Source: Phalacrocorax aristotelis (lineage: Eukaryota > Chordata > Aves > Suliformes > Phalacrocoracidae). Taken from it: DNA of 64,000 nucleotides. The stretch spans positions 10,042,223 through 10,106,222 of the forward strand of contig NC_134282.1 of NCBI RefSeq assembly GCF_949628215.1, read 5' to 3'. The notes below the pieces were generated by a model, which worked only from the letters and a program-made list of their open reading frames with translations, was not told where the DNA came from and searched no databases. Below are positions 37,715 to 49,906 of this stretch, in pieces (position 1 is the stretch's first letter; the number at the start of each line of letters is the position of its first letter). The position numbers and the translations under genes are program-made.

Positions 37715-38938
37715 ATTAATTCTCTATCTGAAGAGTGCAGCAGTGGATCACAAGTCCTCTGGAGGAGGCTGTATACACACTTTTATTTTCGGGTTGCCAG
37801 TTCTAGGGCTGCCTGCCTTAGGACTGGATGTTTTTCTCAACTGCATTTCTCAGCCCACCAAAACATCCTCTGGGGCACTGTGCCCAGCCAGCCCTTTATC
37901 CATGAGGGGCAGCTCCGCAGGCAGTTGTAGGAGCACACTTCTCCAGCCCCCAGCAAAAAATGTTCTTATGAACAACACACTCCATCTTCTGCACTTATAA
38001 TCATCTAGAGGAAAAAAAAAAAGCTCATTCAGCCTACAGAAACACACATTAAGGGCCTCCAAAACGAAGGGGACAAGTGGAACCGCAAGGATGGCAGCAG
38101 CATGTGGGAAAGGTCAAATCTCCACTGTGGGATCTGGATTCATCGTGGGAGATGGGTTGAACTCAGGGATTGCCATAAGCCCCCATGCAGGGGTTGACAC
38201 AGCCATGCACATTCCTGTGCCCCGCAGCACCCCTGGCCAGCTCCACCCAGGGCTGCCATGAGCAGGCACGTACGGTGCTTTACAGCTCATGGCATAAAAT
38301 GGAATCCTGTGGCTTAAACCAAATATTTAGACAGTACTTAAGCATGCTATTGCAGGTTTGAAGGGAGGCACTGCAGCGTTGTGTTGGCAGTTACACCCCT
38401 TGTCCCAGAGATGCCAGGGCTCAGGTGCGGCTCTGGCTCCCGGTGCAAAAGTTACATCAAAATCTGATGCCTGTAGGAAATTTCTCAGTCACTGCTAACT
38501 GCACATTCAAATTCCAAGGTATTCTAGTTCACAGATCACTACTGCCTCACCCTTCAGTAACTCCCTATCTCTTAAGTAAACCGTGGTCCTCAAATTTCTT
38601 TAGAAGATGCTGCTAGTTCTCGTAGGTCGTGAGACCTAATTTCAAACACATCATCTGCTCTGAAACACCCTCCAAACAAGCATTTTTACAGCACATATTT
38701 TCCCAGTCTAAGGAATTAACCAAAACAGATAAAGGATTTTGGGGCTGCTGCTGGGTTCACGGCACCTCAAGAAGTCACATTGCTTTTTTATGACACCTTT
38801 CCCTGCAAACAGCCCTTGTCCATACCCACCCAGACCCATCCTTTCATGGCCAAATTAAAAGTTACCAGATCTAAAAAATGAGAAGACAACAGTAGTACTT
38901 CTGTCTTTCTCCCACTTAGGATCTGAGACTGGCCATGT

Positions 38939-38978
38939 AAAAAAAAAAAAAACCAACAAAAAAAACCCCAAAAAAAAC
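38939..38978. repeat. A-rich tract with CC interruptions
   Basis: Runs of A separated by CC or CCCC. Simple sequence. Confidence 0.8.
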
Positions 38979-39083
38979 TCTTTCAGGGATTTTTCTGTAA
39001 TCACCCATTTCCCAAGAACTACAAACGGGCTGATATACCTACCCCTTAACCAGAATGCAGCAACAAACACAAACCCCAGCAGA

Positions 39084-39105
39084 CAGACAGAAAACAGACA
39101 GAAAA
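39084..39105. repeat. Exact tandem 11-mer duplication
   Basis: CAGACAGAAAA occurs twice head to tail within a larger GACA-rich stretch. Confidence 0.8.
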
Positions 39106-42100
39106 CACCCCATTCACTTCACTTTGACACAAGCAAAAAAATTCCACGATCTATTTTTCTGTGACACAACTGTTTGTAGAAACAGCCATCCTGCTGCAAA
39201 GTGTACGGGCTCATGACCATATTCTGGAAACACTTGCTTCAGAGCGCAGCCTTTCCACAGCCTGCCATCCATTGAAATAAAAGCAGAACAGTGCTCCCTC
39301 AGTAAAGGTCAGTTGATGCAATCATTGCAAGCTGAGGATGTAATAGGGCATAGGGCAATATCTCTAGAGCCTTTAGTTAATGATTAGCTTATTCTGTAAA
39401 CATAAGCTGGATTTTCTAACTCAATATTTAAAGTTGTACTCTTCATATTTAAGTAGCAAGCATAGAATCGTGTCGTAACAGATTTCAGGTAAATGAATAT
39501 TAGGTCAATTTTTCTTTTTTTTTTTAAAGTGAAAAACGCACTAGCCTTTGGAGGGGACACAGACCTTCACAACCTGCAAGGCTCCACAGAGCGCTGGTGG
39601 GGACGGGGATATGGCAGTGCTTTGTCCATTCACTAGGTGAATTGTTACTCCATGTGGAGCACGGTGCTGGAGGTGGTAACTTCAGATATTGCTAATGAAA
39701 GAAGCAGCAAAAAGGGAAGCTCAAATTCAACAGCAGCTTTTAAAGATCACTTTAACTGAAAAATTGTACTTGGTAAATGCCACATCTGGGATCAGCCGCA
39801 TAACAGTAATTTTGGGGAACAGGCTACTGATGGAGAACTGAGATGGCCAATAGAGGAAACAACTTCAAGATGACAAAGGCTGCTTCTCTTGGGTTCTGCC
39901 AAAAGCTCATTTGGAGCTGCACAGAGCAGAATCCCCACCCCAGTGTTTCCTGGTGTAGCTGCTGTGTCCTCAGAAAGCTCTCTGCTTTGGGGGCAGCATC
40001 ACCTTCAGAAATGCAGTCCAGGCTCCCCACTACAGCCAGTCCCTCTGCATCTTGTCTACAGTCACACTTGACAGAGCACTTCAGCCATCTCCAGCAGTGT
40101 CCCTGCACTGTCTTCCTTGTTTACTCCCAGGTGTCCTGTGGCTGCCTGCAGCCCAGTAACCTCACTCCAGCATGAACTGAACACAATACGATATGAATGG
40201 TGATAAAATCTCGAACCTCTGCAGAGATCCCTGCAGGAGAGTAGGTGAGACAGTAGCTTTGCTGCACTGGCAGTCACGGCTGCCTCATAGCACCAAGGGC
40301 TCTAAATAGAGAAGTGACATCTCTCAGGCTTATGCCAAAGCAGTGCAAGATGCACATGAGTGCAGACCAGCTGACAGTGCCTGGGGCAGTAGAAAGGGAT
40401 GGAAAGCCCATCTCCAGCCCTGACCTTCCATCCTCATGGATGGCACTGCAGTCCTGGGCTCTCTATATGACAGCATGCTCACAATCTAGACTCATCTGCT
40501 AGCACAGGTCTTATTTTACCTAATCTGTGAGCTGTTACTCAGCTGCTTCCTATAGCAGTAGCCATTATGGATCTGAGTTGGATTTGCCAATCTGTTTCCA
40601 AGGTCAGAAATGACATGAAGGTAGAAACTGACCTAATGAAGGAAAAAAATCCTTTCAGACTTTCTCATTCTCACAACCACCTCACATTATTAGATAATAT
40701 TAAAAGCAGAGGTAGTTCTTCCAACTGTGAATTCAAATTTCAAAAGTGTTTAAGTCCTCCTCTCTGGAGGGAGAGACATTACTGATGGTTTGTCAGACTC
40801 TCCCCCTGCCCCAGAGAGGCACGTCTGAAGCTGATGTATGCTTGAAAATTACCTGAACACTGGATTGGTCAGCCTTCTTGCTCAGCTCAAAAACTCTTTT
40901 CCAAGCTGCAAATAAATTCTCATCTTAAGTGTGACTCTGGAGCGTATTTGTGTCTTGGTCTGGCCCTGTCCCAGAAGCTGCAGCGATGCTGGTGATCACC
41001 TAGAGCAGTAACAGTGCCGTCAGTAGGGCTTGAGGGTGAGGAGCAGAGCGGTGCTTCAAATTTGCCCTCTTAGAATACTCAGTTTTGAAAGATTTTGGAA
41101 TTTCAGGGAAAAAAAAAGCTTCTAATGAATTCACTACTAACCTGTCGGTATACTAATCCTATTCCTGCAAGATCTTCATAGGACTGTCTTTGCACACAGG
41201 ACAGACCTAGACGCCCCCCAACCCAGGGTTATTCAGCTGCCGGACTCCTCTGTTTGTCACAGTGGGTCAGGGGCACAGGGCTGGTCGGGCAGGCACTGCA
41301 GAGATACAGGATGCTGTCCCTCACAGGCCATGCCAATATTGATAAAAAGGTAATTTAGAAGAATTCAGCTGGGTTAGGCATGGCATATAATGAAAGAAAA
41401 TAAAGGCTAGCCTCCTGTCACTAATCACTGACAGAAAGAGCAGATGAAGGGCAATTCAAACATAAGTCAGTTAGTGGGAAATACTATGCATTCATTTCTC
41501 AGTGCTAGTCTGAAAAACCCACCATCTCTGCTAAGTCAGCAGAGGACACAACCGGAGAAACCAGACAGAAACTGTTACCTGTTTCCGAGGGCTATTATAG
41601 GACAAGACGGAAAAAAATTTCCAAACCAGAACCAAAACTTGGAGCCTTAGTGATAACATGAAGTTCATATTTTTAAAGGTAACTAGATTACTTTTGCTTT
41701 AAAGAATTGTATAGGTAAATGTTTAAGAAAGTACCTTTAAGAGGTGCTGTCTGGGGAGAAGGTGGTGACACCGCAGGTGGCTTCAGGAGCTGAGCAGGCA
41801 GCGGACACGATGCTGCAGGGGCCTGAATACAGCCGGGCGACGTAAAGAACAGTGATGGAAGGAGGATTTTGAAAAGTAACATCTAGCTTTTGAGCTGTGG
41901 GTCCACCAGTGGCATGAAAAAGTACCTTCTACATTACTCGAAAATTGGTTGCATGAGAGCACCATACCCAATCCTGAGCAGGAGCCATCGTGCTGGAAGG
42001 GCAGGGAGAGCAGTGCGGGTGCCTGGCTTCTCCATCACTTACACACTGCGAATGATCAGCTGAGCAGGAAGGATTCCCAGTTTGGAATGATCACTAATTA

Positions 42101-42499
42101 GAAGAAAAGGTATAATGAAAATATATACCTCAGAGAAGTCAAAGCACATGAGCTAAGGCTGTGTGTCAACAGAGGGGTGCATTGAACCGGCCTGTCCTCA
42201 TTACAGATCTATTATTAACCACCACATTAGGTCAGAACTACCTGAAAGATGAAAATTTCAGTAAATTGGTATAAACAGTAAATTCCAAACTGCAGTCAGA
42301 GTCCTGTCACTGTATGGTTGAACACTGACAGACAGCGTCTGAAAGAACAAAAGTACGTTGAGAGTTGTGTTTCCGTATTTTTGCTCTCCCACTCTGACAA
42401 GTATACTAAAAAATTACATGCTTTGGATGCTAACGTCATGCTCATACATAAGTAGTTTAAAATATTTTTTATGTTGGGATTTTATCCAATCCTGCAAGA

Positions 42500-42634
42500 A
42501 GTGGATCCCTGGAGGTATTTAAAACACTTATAGACATGGCAACACAGGGCATGGTTTAGGAGACATGGTGGTGTTGGGTTGACGGTTGGACTTGATGACC
42601 CTAGAGGTCTTTTCCAACCTTAATGATTCTATGA
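42500..42634 (+). mobile_element. CR1 LINE 3'-end fragment
   Basis: CCTGGAGGTATTTAAAA (about 42509) leads to GTGTTGGGTTGACGGTTGGA near 42571 and then GGTCTTTTCCAACCTTAATG and ATTCTATGA. These are the last roughly 130 bases of a CR1 element in plus orientation. Only the very end of ORF2 and the 3' untranslated region are present. Confidence 0.93.
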
Positions 42635-44713
42635 AACAACAAAATTCATGGCAGGGTTACAGAAAAGCAAACCCTTTGTTCCTAAGCACAAGAAACTGCT
42701 CAGCTTTGCATTTTATATTCAGCACTCAGTAGCTGCAGAAAGAGTTAATCTCCCAGTTCCCATGTTTCTGCAGCAACTCGGGCGACACACACTAGAAGCT
42801 GGGGATTGAGTAGCAACAAGCATGCCAAAGGCAACACAAGGGATCCTGGAGGGGAAGCAGTAAAGCCATTATCACCAAGGACACACCATGTGCCACTGAC
42901 TACTGGCCTGGGCACTAACCAAACCTTGGTACAACCACCCCAAAAAACAAAGCAGAGCAGTAGCCCTGGCAAACAGCTGGTAGAGGGCATACTTGTAGTA
43001 TGAATGTAAAAACTACTTTGCTAGTTTTTTTTAGTCCTGAAGATACACTTTCTGTGATTGAATCTGCAGTTACGATGTTAATGGAAATTTACCTTATTTA
43101 AACTGTTTAAAATGTAATTAATTACTTTTCTATTATACCCCAATACAGTTATCCTTTGCTATTTGACATGTAACTCAAGTATTTCATGTTTAATATTACT
43201 GAGCTGTCACAGTTTAAACATATGAGTAATGACAAACTGAGGATTCACAGACCACAGTCTCATTTACCTCTCGTTGCCAGAGTAAACTTTAAACCTCTCC
43301 CACTGCAAAGAACTTTGCCATTTGCAAACAGACCCAAGCACCATCCCCCTGGCTCCGTTGCTCTTGGGTCGCCTGTCTCTCTATGTTAAATGAAGGATCT
43401 TAGCAGGTGAATGCCTCTCTCCGGGCACGGGGTTGGTTATGATACTGTCATAGCTGCATTGAGAAGACATAATAAGTGTATTTCGTTATTAATCACATCT
43501 CATTTTCATGTCTGAGGTTAAGTCTGAGTTGCCTCAAGAGAGGTGAAGCAGGCACTGAGCATGACAAGAACCCCACCATCGTCACACGCCTGTGCCAAAG
43601 GTCTGCCCTGCCTTGTGCTTCCTCCACTACAGACCACACTGGCCTGATGCAAGATTCAAATTCACAGCAGACACTTTCATGACAGTAAAAACTTCAGGAT
43701 TTGCTGAATGCAGACATTTCCTGTTACTTTATTGAAATAAATTATATTTTTCTGATTTTTACAACACTTTTTCAACTTTCTCCATATAAACCAAAATATG
43801 CTGTTCTATTCAACTTCTGATCATGAGGGTACTGAAAAACCCTACTGAAGAAAAACTCTCCACACCTTCACATTACTGTATTTTCTTGTGGTACAGCCAC
43901 AAAGCAGCACATCAGGAATAAAAAGCCAGCTCTGGAGAGATGCTCCTTTCATGGGTCACCAGATGTCACACTCCTAATTCCAAAAATATCTGTAATGCAC
44001 TGCTGCTTAATTAATAGCCTTCAGACAGCTGAAGGAAGAGTGATGAATATGGATAAAGAGTAGGGGAATGCCACAAACATGTTACATTTCTTGCCCATGT
44101 GTGAAGTCAGGCTTCTGAACACTGCATTTTCAGCCAAGTTGTCTTTTCACCGTTCCAGGCTGGTTTGCCTTGTCCATGGCAGACTGTACCCTATAGCAGA
44201 GCAACAGCACATACAGAGCACTCTGCAGATGGAGAGTCCCAAATCATGCGGGCATCATTATTTGTACCTTACATTTTAGAAACAGATATGAAAAAGATGT
44301 GAAAGGTCAAATTACAGAGAGACACAAAAATATATAAAAAGTGCACATGCAGACAGCAAGTCCATTAAAACAGATTTACAGGTTGCCTGTTAAAGGTATA
44401 AATTGGAAAGCTTCTTAAAAATAAAAAACAAAATCTAAGTCCAGCACATGGAATCAAATTCAAGTGCTTCATGCTTAGACATACTGTTTCAGAGAATTAT
44501 TATTTTCCATTACATCGGTACATTATAAAATAGGTTGAACCGCTGTCATAATATGCAGCACCTATCATAAAAATGCTGGATTTCTCTTTGATAGAATTCA
44601 AAGTAGGAATAAAGTAGCTTAGAGGAAGCATTTAAGTCTGTTTATTTTGATCTTTGTCTTGTGCAAAGCAATACTGAGTGTTACTTAGAGCAGTCTGAAA
44701 ATTGTTTTAATAA
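42635..44713. other. Unassigned single-copy sequence
   Basis: AT-rich DNA with no gene or repeat recognised. Small frames only. Confidence 0.5.
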
Positions 44714-45390
44714 TCATAGAATCATGGAATGGTTTGGGTTGGACGGGACCTTTAGAGCCCACCTAGCCCAACCCCCCTGCAGTGAGCAGGGACATCTTCA
44801 ACTACATTAGGTTGCTCAGAGCCCCGTCCAGCCCGACCTTGAATGCTCCTAAGGATGGGGCATCAACCACCTCGCTGGGCAACCTGGTCCAGTGTTTCAA
44901 CACCCTCATTGTAAAAAATTCCTTCCTTATATCCAGTATAAATCTACCCTCCTTTAGTTTAAGACCATTACCCCGTGTCCTGTCACAACAGATCTTGCTA
45001 TAAAGACAGCCCCCATCCTTCCTACAGCCCCCCTTCAGGTACTGGAAGGCCACAATAAGTTCTCCCCGCAGCCTTCCCTTCTCCAGGCTGAACATCCCCA
45101 ACTCTCTCAGCCTGTCCTCGTAGCAGAGGTGCTCCGGCCCTCGGATCATTTTTGTGGCTTCCTCCAGACCCGCTCCAACAGGTCCACGTCCTTCCTGTGC
45201 TGAGGGCTCCAGAGCTGGATGCAGCGCTGCAGGGGGGGGTCTCACCAGAGCAGAGTAGAGGGGCAGAATCCCCTCCCTCAGACTTGCTGGCCATGCTGCT
45301 TGTGATGCAGTCCAGGATATGGTTGGCTTTCTGGGCTGTGAGTGCAATTGTCAGCTCACATCCAGCTTTTCATCCATCAGTACCCCAAAG
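44714..45390 (-). mobile_element. CR1 LINE, 5'-truncated copy (young-looking subfamily, copy 2)
   Basis: The plus strand begins ATCATAGAATCATGGAATGG, the CR1 3' terminus reversed, and continues in parallel with the copy at 1774-2412 over about 630 bases. It extends a little further toward the CR1 5' side (through CATCCAGCTTTTCATCCATC to about 45390). Flanks differ from copy 1, so it is an independent insertion of the same subfamily rather than a local duplication. Confidence 0.94.
44802..45347 (-). pseudogene. CR1 ORF2 C-terminal remnant, 181 codons open
   Basis: Same frame, length and motifs as the remnant at 1855-2400 ([39 protein letters not shown]). It carries the same frame-shifted segment of about 26 codons between LVRPP and ATKMIRG: the C run here is eight long and the compensating G is also missing. 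The catalytic RT core is absent. Confidence 0.85.
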
Positions 45391-48300
45391 AAACATGCAG
45401 GCTTATTCTTTCTTCCTTGCACACACAGCAGGTCTTGAAAAGCTACATTCATAAATACAACAAAAATCACACAAAACTCCTTGGGACCTCATATGTTTTG
45501 CAGTAAGCAGAGGAACAGAGTAATTATAACAAAACATTAATTCTTCTCTATTTATTTTGGTACCAAGGTCAATTCTGATTTTATTTCTTCCCTTGCCAAG
45601 TGGTACCAAATACTATGCCCAAAGGTATTACAGCCAGGAGAAAACAAAGGGTACGTTAACCACTGATGGTAACTGGAAAATTAATTTCTGGCTTCCTTGA
45701 GAATACTACTGAAATCATTCTAGGAAATAACAGAAATTAAACCAAAGGAGAGACCATCTATCCACCCAACTCCACCTCCATACAAAAGATGAAGAGGAAG
45801 ATGAAAGATGCACAGCTGGTCCTAGGCAAAGGCAAGGGTGAGGATTGGGACAGGCATTCAGGGGTCACAATACTTACCCAAAAAATCATAAACAAAAGGG
45901 ATTTTATGGAAATTAAGCTATCTAAAATGCCTCGTAACACTTAAAGAAGTGAAGCAAAACTGGCAGTGAGAAGCACCATGCTGACAGCCCAACGCCTGGA
46001 GCAGGATCTCCCCGTTGGACATCCCTGTGAGTGCCTCCCGGCTGCACTCACGGCATTGCCCTTGTCATGCCATCACCACAGACCCCTGCGGTGCTGGCCA
46101 GGGCTGCAGGTCCCACACCTCCCGTGGGGACAGAGCCCATCCTGCCCTGGCTCGACTTCCACAGGGGCAGCGCCGGCAGCAGTGGAACAGAGGGTTCTGC
46201 CCTCCCCGTGTCCAGCCTCTCAGGTAGGATTTACAACAGAAAAAGCAGCGTGCCGTCTTCACAGCCCAAATGTCAAGTTAAGGTTTGGGATGAGATCTGC
46301 AGGTGTGGAGCAGATAAACTCTAATAAAATACTCTATAGTGGTAGACAACACTGGTTGTTTGAAAGAATCATATATCTGCATTATTTAAGTTACACCCAC
46401 TGAAGCCTTGGCTTGAGTACACAGAATTTCAATTTAAAAACCAAGAAAAGCGTCTGCTGTCACCCCAGCCCCGCTGACTGGGGCACTGCTGCATGCTCTG
46501 GGCTGGGCAGGCAGCTCCAGTTCTCCACAGGATTTATTTCAGACAGAGCGGGACGCTCGTCCAGGCAGCTGCCAAGAGCAGACATCGTCTGCAGCACAAA
46601 CACTCCAGCACATCGTTTTCCCAAATGGCCTGAAGATCATGTTTCATGGGGTATTATCATATTGAAACAGCAAACGTCGCCACATGCAGGAAAGCAAAAT
46701 TATGAAAAATATCGCTACCACCATACTGTTATGTTTTAGACCTTAAAAACTACTGAAACAGGTTTCCCATTCGATTGAAGCGCCTCTCTGCATCACATTG
46801 ATATTTTAATGGGATAAATCTGCTGAACTCCCATAGAAAGAGCCCCTGTCTCTTGTCTTCCCCTTCCAGCCATTCCACACCAGAGCCAGAGGGCTCAGCG
46901 TCAAGTTACCGGTGACGTTCCCTGGTCAGCAGACCCCAGGGATCAGCAGTCCAAGCTGCAGCTCTGGCTTCAAACAGGCCAAATACTTTGCTTAAGAAAG
47001 AATCCAGTGACTGGCTCAGCTGCGTTTTTAAGAAAACTATAAAGAAAAAAATCCTGTCCAGTAGGCTGATAAAGGAAAGAAAAATCCCCCACAAACCAAA
47101 AATCATTCTCATGATCCCATTCCAATTTTCAGAGCAATGATCCATCAAATCACTTGTCTCAGCAAACATACATATTGGCCAGAACCCTTTGCTATATACA
47201 AGCTATAGGGGAGAGAGGGAGTGATGCATGGGTCTGACTCGGGAGGCACCGAGCACCCGCTGCCTCTACAGCGGCAGCTGCTGGACCCCAGGACCAGGTC
47301 TGCCAGCACAGCACCCAAGATGTGCACAAACTCATCCACTAAGGACTCAAGGACTCTGTCTGTACTTATTAAATCCCAAAATGGGTGTAGACTGATGTAT
47401 TTTCACAATATTTCCATGAAGATCTGCTGCCCTCTTGCAGGCTGCGGCACTCACCAAACAGAGATGGCTTCTGATGGAGGCAGCGAGGCAGTCTGGTTTC
47501 CAAACACATCAGGCAGCACAGAGCTCAGAAGCAGCACGAGGCATCAGCACAGCCTGCTGATATTTTTTAAAGGCACCGTCCTTCAGTTCTTCCCAGCACC
47601 TTTGTTTTTCCCTGCCCAGATGATGCAAAAGTTTTCCAAGAGAACTCCCTGAAGAAGTGCTCATCTTGCCTCCCCTCCTGGCAGAGCTGGGCCAGGAATA
47701 GGTAGCTTGTGCCAGGAATGAAATTCCTCTGCAGGGAGGTTCCAGCCTGTGGGTCTTCAGGATGGCACCGTGCGACTGGCGGCCATGGTCGCTGCTGGAG
47801 GACCTGTCCCAGGAGGGAGGCTGCCCCAATCTCTCTCTCAGCTGCCCGCAGTCATTCAAATGAGACCTTAAAAAGAAAAGGCACCTTCAAAAACAAGAGT
47901 GTTAATATGACTGATAATATTAACTGATGCGAAGCTGATGTTACAGCCATCACAGGATCAAGAGTTGGTGTTTTCATGCCATTCAGCTCCATTTTCACAG
48001 GGAATTATTTCCTGCTCCCTTTATATTCATGTCCAAAAGCCCCATGGAACTGGAGACACTTTCAAGCTTTCTTCATGCAAATTTCAGTAAAGGCACTCAA
48101 AACATCTCTGGGAATAACATGCAAATCATACACAACAGTGAACGTGACTATTACATGAGCAAAATGTCCCTGAGAAAAGATCCCTATTTTGACCTCACAG
48201 CATAACTCCTTACCTATTTAAGCACTCAACAGCATCATATATAAGGTTATCCACATTTCCTATGATGCACCTTCAACCTATTACAGCACAAAGTTGCACT

Positions 48301-49828
48301 TTTCATGCTGCAGCACTTTCTCCCCCTGTGAGACGGCAGACAGTGCTTCCAGGTTTTGTTTGGTCAAAAGCCAAGGTGGAGCTTCACATGGACACGCCTT
48401 CCAGAGCTGCAGGATGAAGATGCCTCCACCACTGGCATGGGCACTGCTCCACTGAGGGCATCCGCCCAGGGCATGAGGGCGGCTCCTGTGTCACAGTTTC
48501 CACAGCTGAAGGCTCTTCTGTAGCATGTACGGTTGAGCCAGGGCAATGCTAGTCTGCCTGGGCTGGGCTTAATGGAAGGCTTTATTCCAGGCCTAGCCCC
48601 CAGGTGCAGAGGTCAAGCAGAGAAATGTTGTTGGCCCCAAAGAGAAGAGTGCCATGAAATAAGCAAAACCAAGTTCTTGAAGATATATTGAAACCTGCCT
48701 CGGGGCGACTGAATTAGTAATTTCATAATGACCTCCCTAAAACGCACAAAAGTTAATTAAAAGAAGATAAGAAAAAACAACTTGAAAACCAACTAGGTAC
48801 TGAAAATAAACTGCTGTCTCATATCAGGAAAAGGTTATTTCCCTGTGACAGAACTATATACACAAACCTCAGGCAAAACAGCATTGCTTAGGGTAGTCAA
48901 TACCTAAATCATTCCCTGCAGTTACACCGGTTCTGAAATGCACAACAGAAACCAGAATTTCTCCACACACCATAAAAAAATTAGGATGATAAAGTACTTT
49001 ATCTCCTCTCAAAAATATATTATTAGATATAAAATTATTGCAATTGAACCTCATACATAAGCTTTTAAGTTCAGGCCTTTGTAGAAATGTACTATAACAG
49101 GATAATGTTTATTTTTACTGGCAGCTACTCACCCTGGAGAAATCACCAGCCTATTGTGCTCCTTCAGAAGGAGGATTTCCTCTAGTAAACCTGCCAGTAA
49201 AAAACAATCAGGCTTCCTGATAGCTTTATTTGGTTAGAAGAATGGTAAACTCGTAAAGTGCCATGAGCTATTCAATAGAAAAAGATTAGAAGTGAGCAGC
49301 CCAAAGTTCATCATTTAAAGAAATCTCAGTTTGAAACTTTCCATTAGCTGATTAGAGGAAATAAGATGCAGGGGGTTGTTTGTTAGCTTAAAAGAAAAAA
49401 GAGAAAGTCCAAATTCTTTTTAAAGCTAGCTTGCATCAGCTGCCATTACAAGAATGGAAAAGGCGCATTTGAAGGATTCACACATTTTGAGTCATCTGCC
49501 CTATTAGCAGAGGATGGTGGTGCAGCATGGCACAGAAACACACGTACCCCCACCCATAGAGCCTACAGCAGACTGGCTCTTGGCTGGTGACTTGGATTAA
49601 ATTTGCTCTCCATACTTTGAATTACACAGGACATTTCTGACTATTTTTACTTGTAAACCACCTCTATTCCATAGCGGTTTTGCACATTACCTCCCATTTG
49701 CTACATGTGCTGAAACATATGAGGAGGAAAGTGAGACCTTACAGAAGCTTTTTGATTAGAACAAACATCTGAAGTATACACCAGGAACCTGTTGCTGGAA
49801 AAGCAGAGGAAGGAATGTACCATATCAA

Positions 49829-49853
49829 AGTATGAAATTTCCAATTTCATACT
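49829..49853. repeat. Perfect hairpin, 11-bp stem and 3-base loop
   Basis: AGTATGAAATT (49829-49839) is perfectly complementary to AATTTCATACT (49843-49853) with loop TCC. It lies 13 bases from a second perfect hairpin. Confidence 0.85.
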
Positions 49854-49866
49854 AAATTTAATACCA

Positions 49867-49906
49867 GTATGCTTATTTCAGCAGTATTTTCTGCTGAAAT
49901 GCATAC
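49867..49906. repeat. Hairpin, 16 paired bases with a 2-base bulge
   Basis: ATTTCAGCAG (49875-49884) pairs perfectly with CTGCTGAAAT (49891-49900) around loop TATTTT. After a TT bulge (49873-49874), GTATGC (49867-49872) pairs with GCATAC (49901-49906). The 40-base structure is too short for a standard microRNA precursor on its own. It resembles the core of a small palindromic element. Confidence 0.85.

Larger units (their letters stand above)
27559..42499. other. Unassigned single-copy sequence, about 15 kb
   Basis: This long repeat-poor stretch holds only the small simple repeats listed separately and a doubtful ancient CR1 end near 28522. GC-moderate patches at 31980-32260, 33470-34420 and 34800-35480 contain overlapping open frames on both strands without recognisable domains. 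No RNA gene, CpG island or consistent exon chain is seen. Confidence 0.45.

Noticed and set aside
1774..45390. Segmental duplication as the source of the two near-identical CR1 copies
   Set aside because: Flanks are unrelated and the 5' truncation points differ, so two retrotransposition events fit better.
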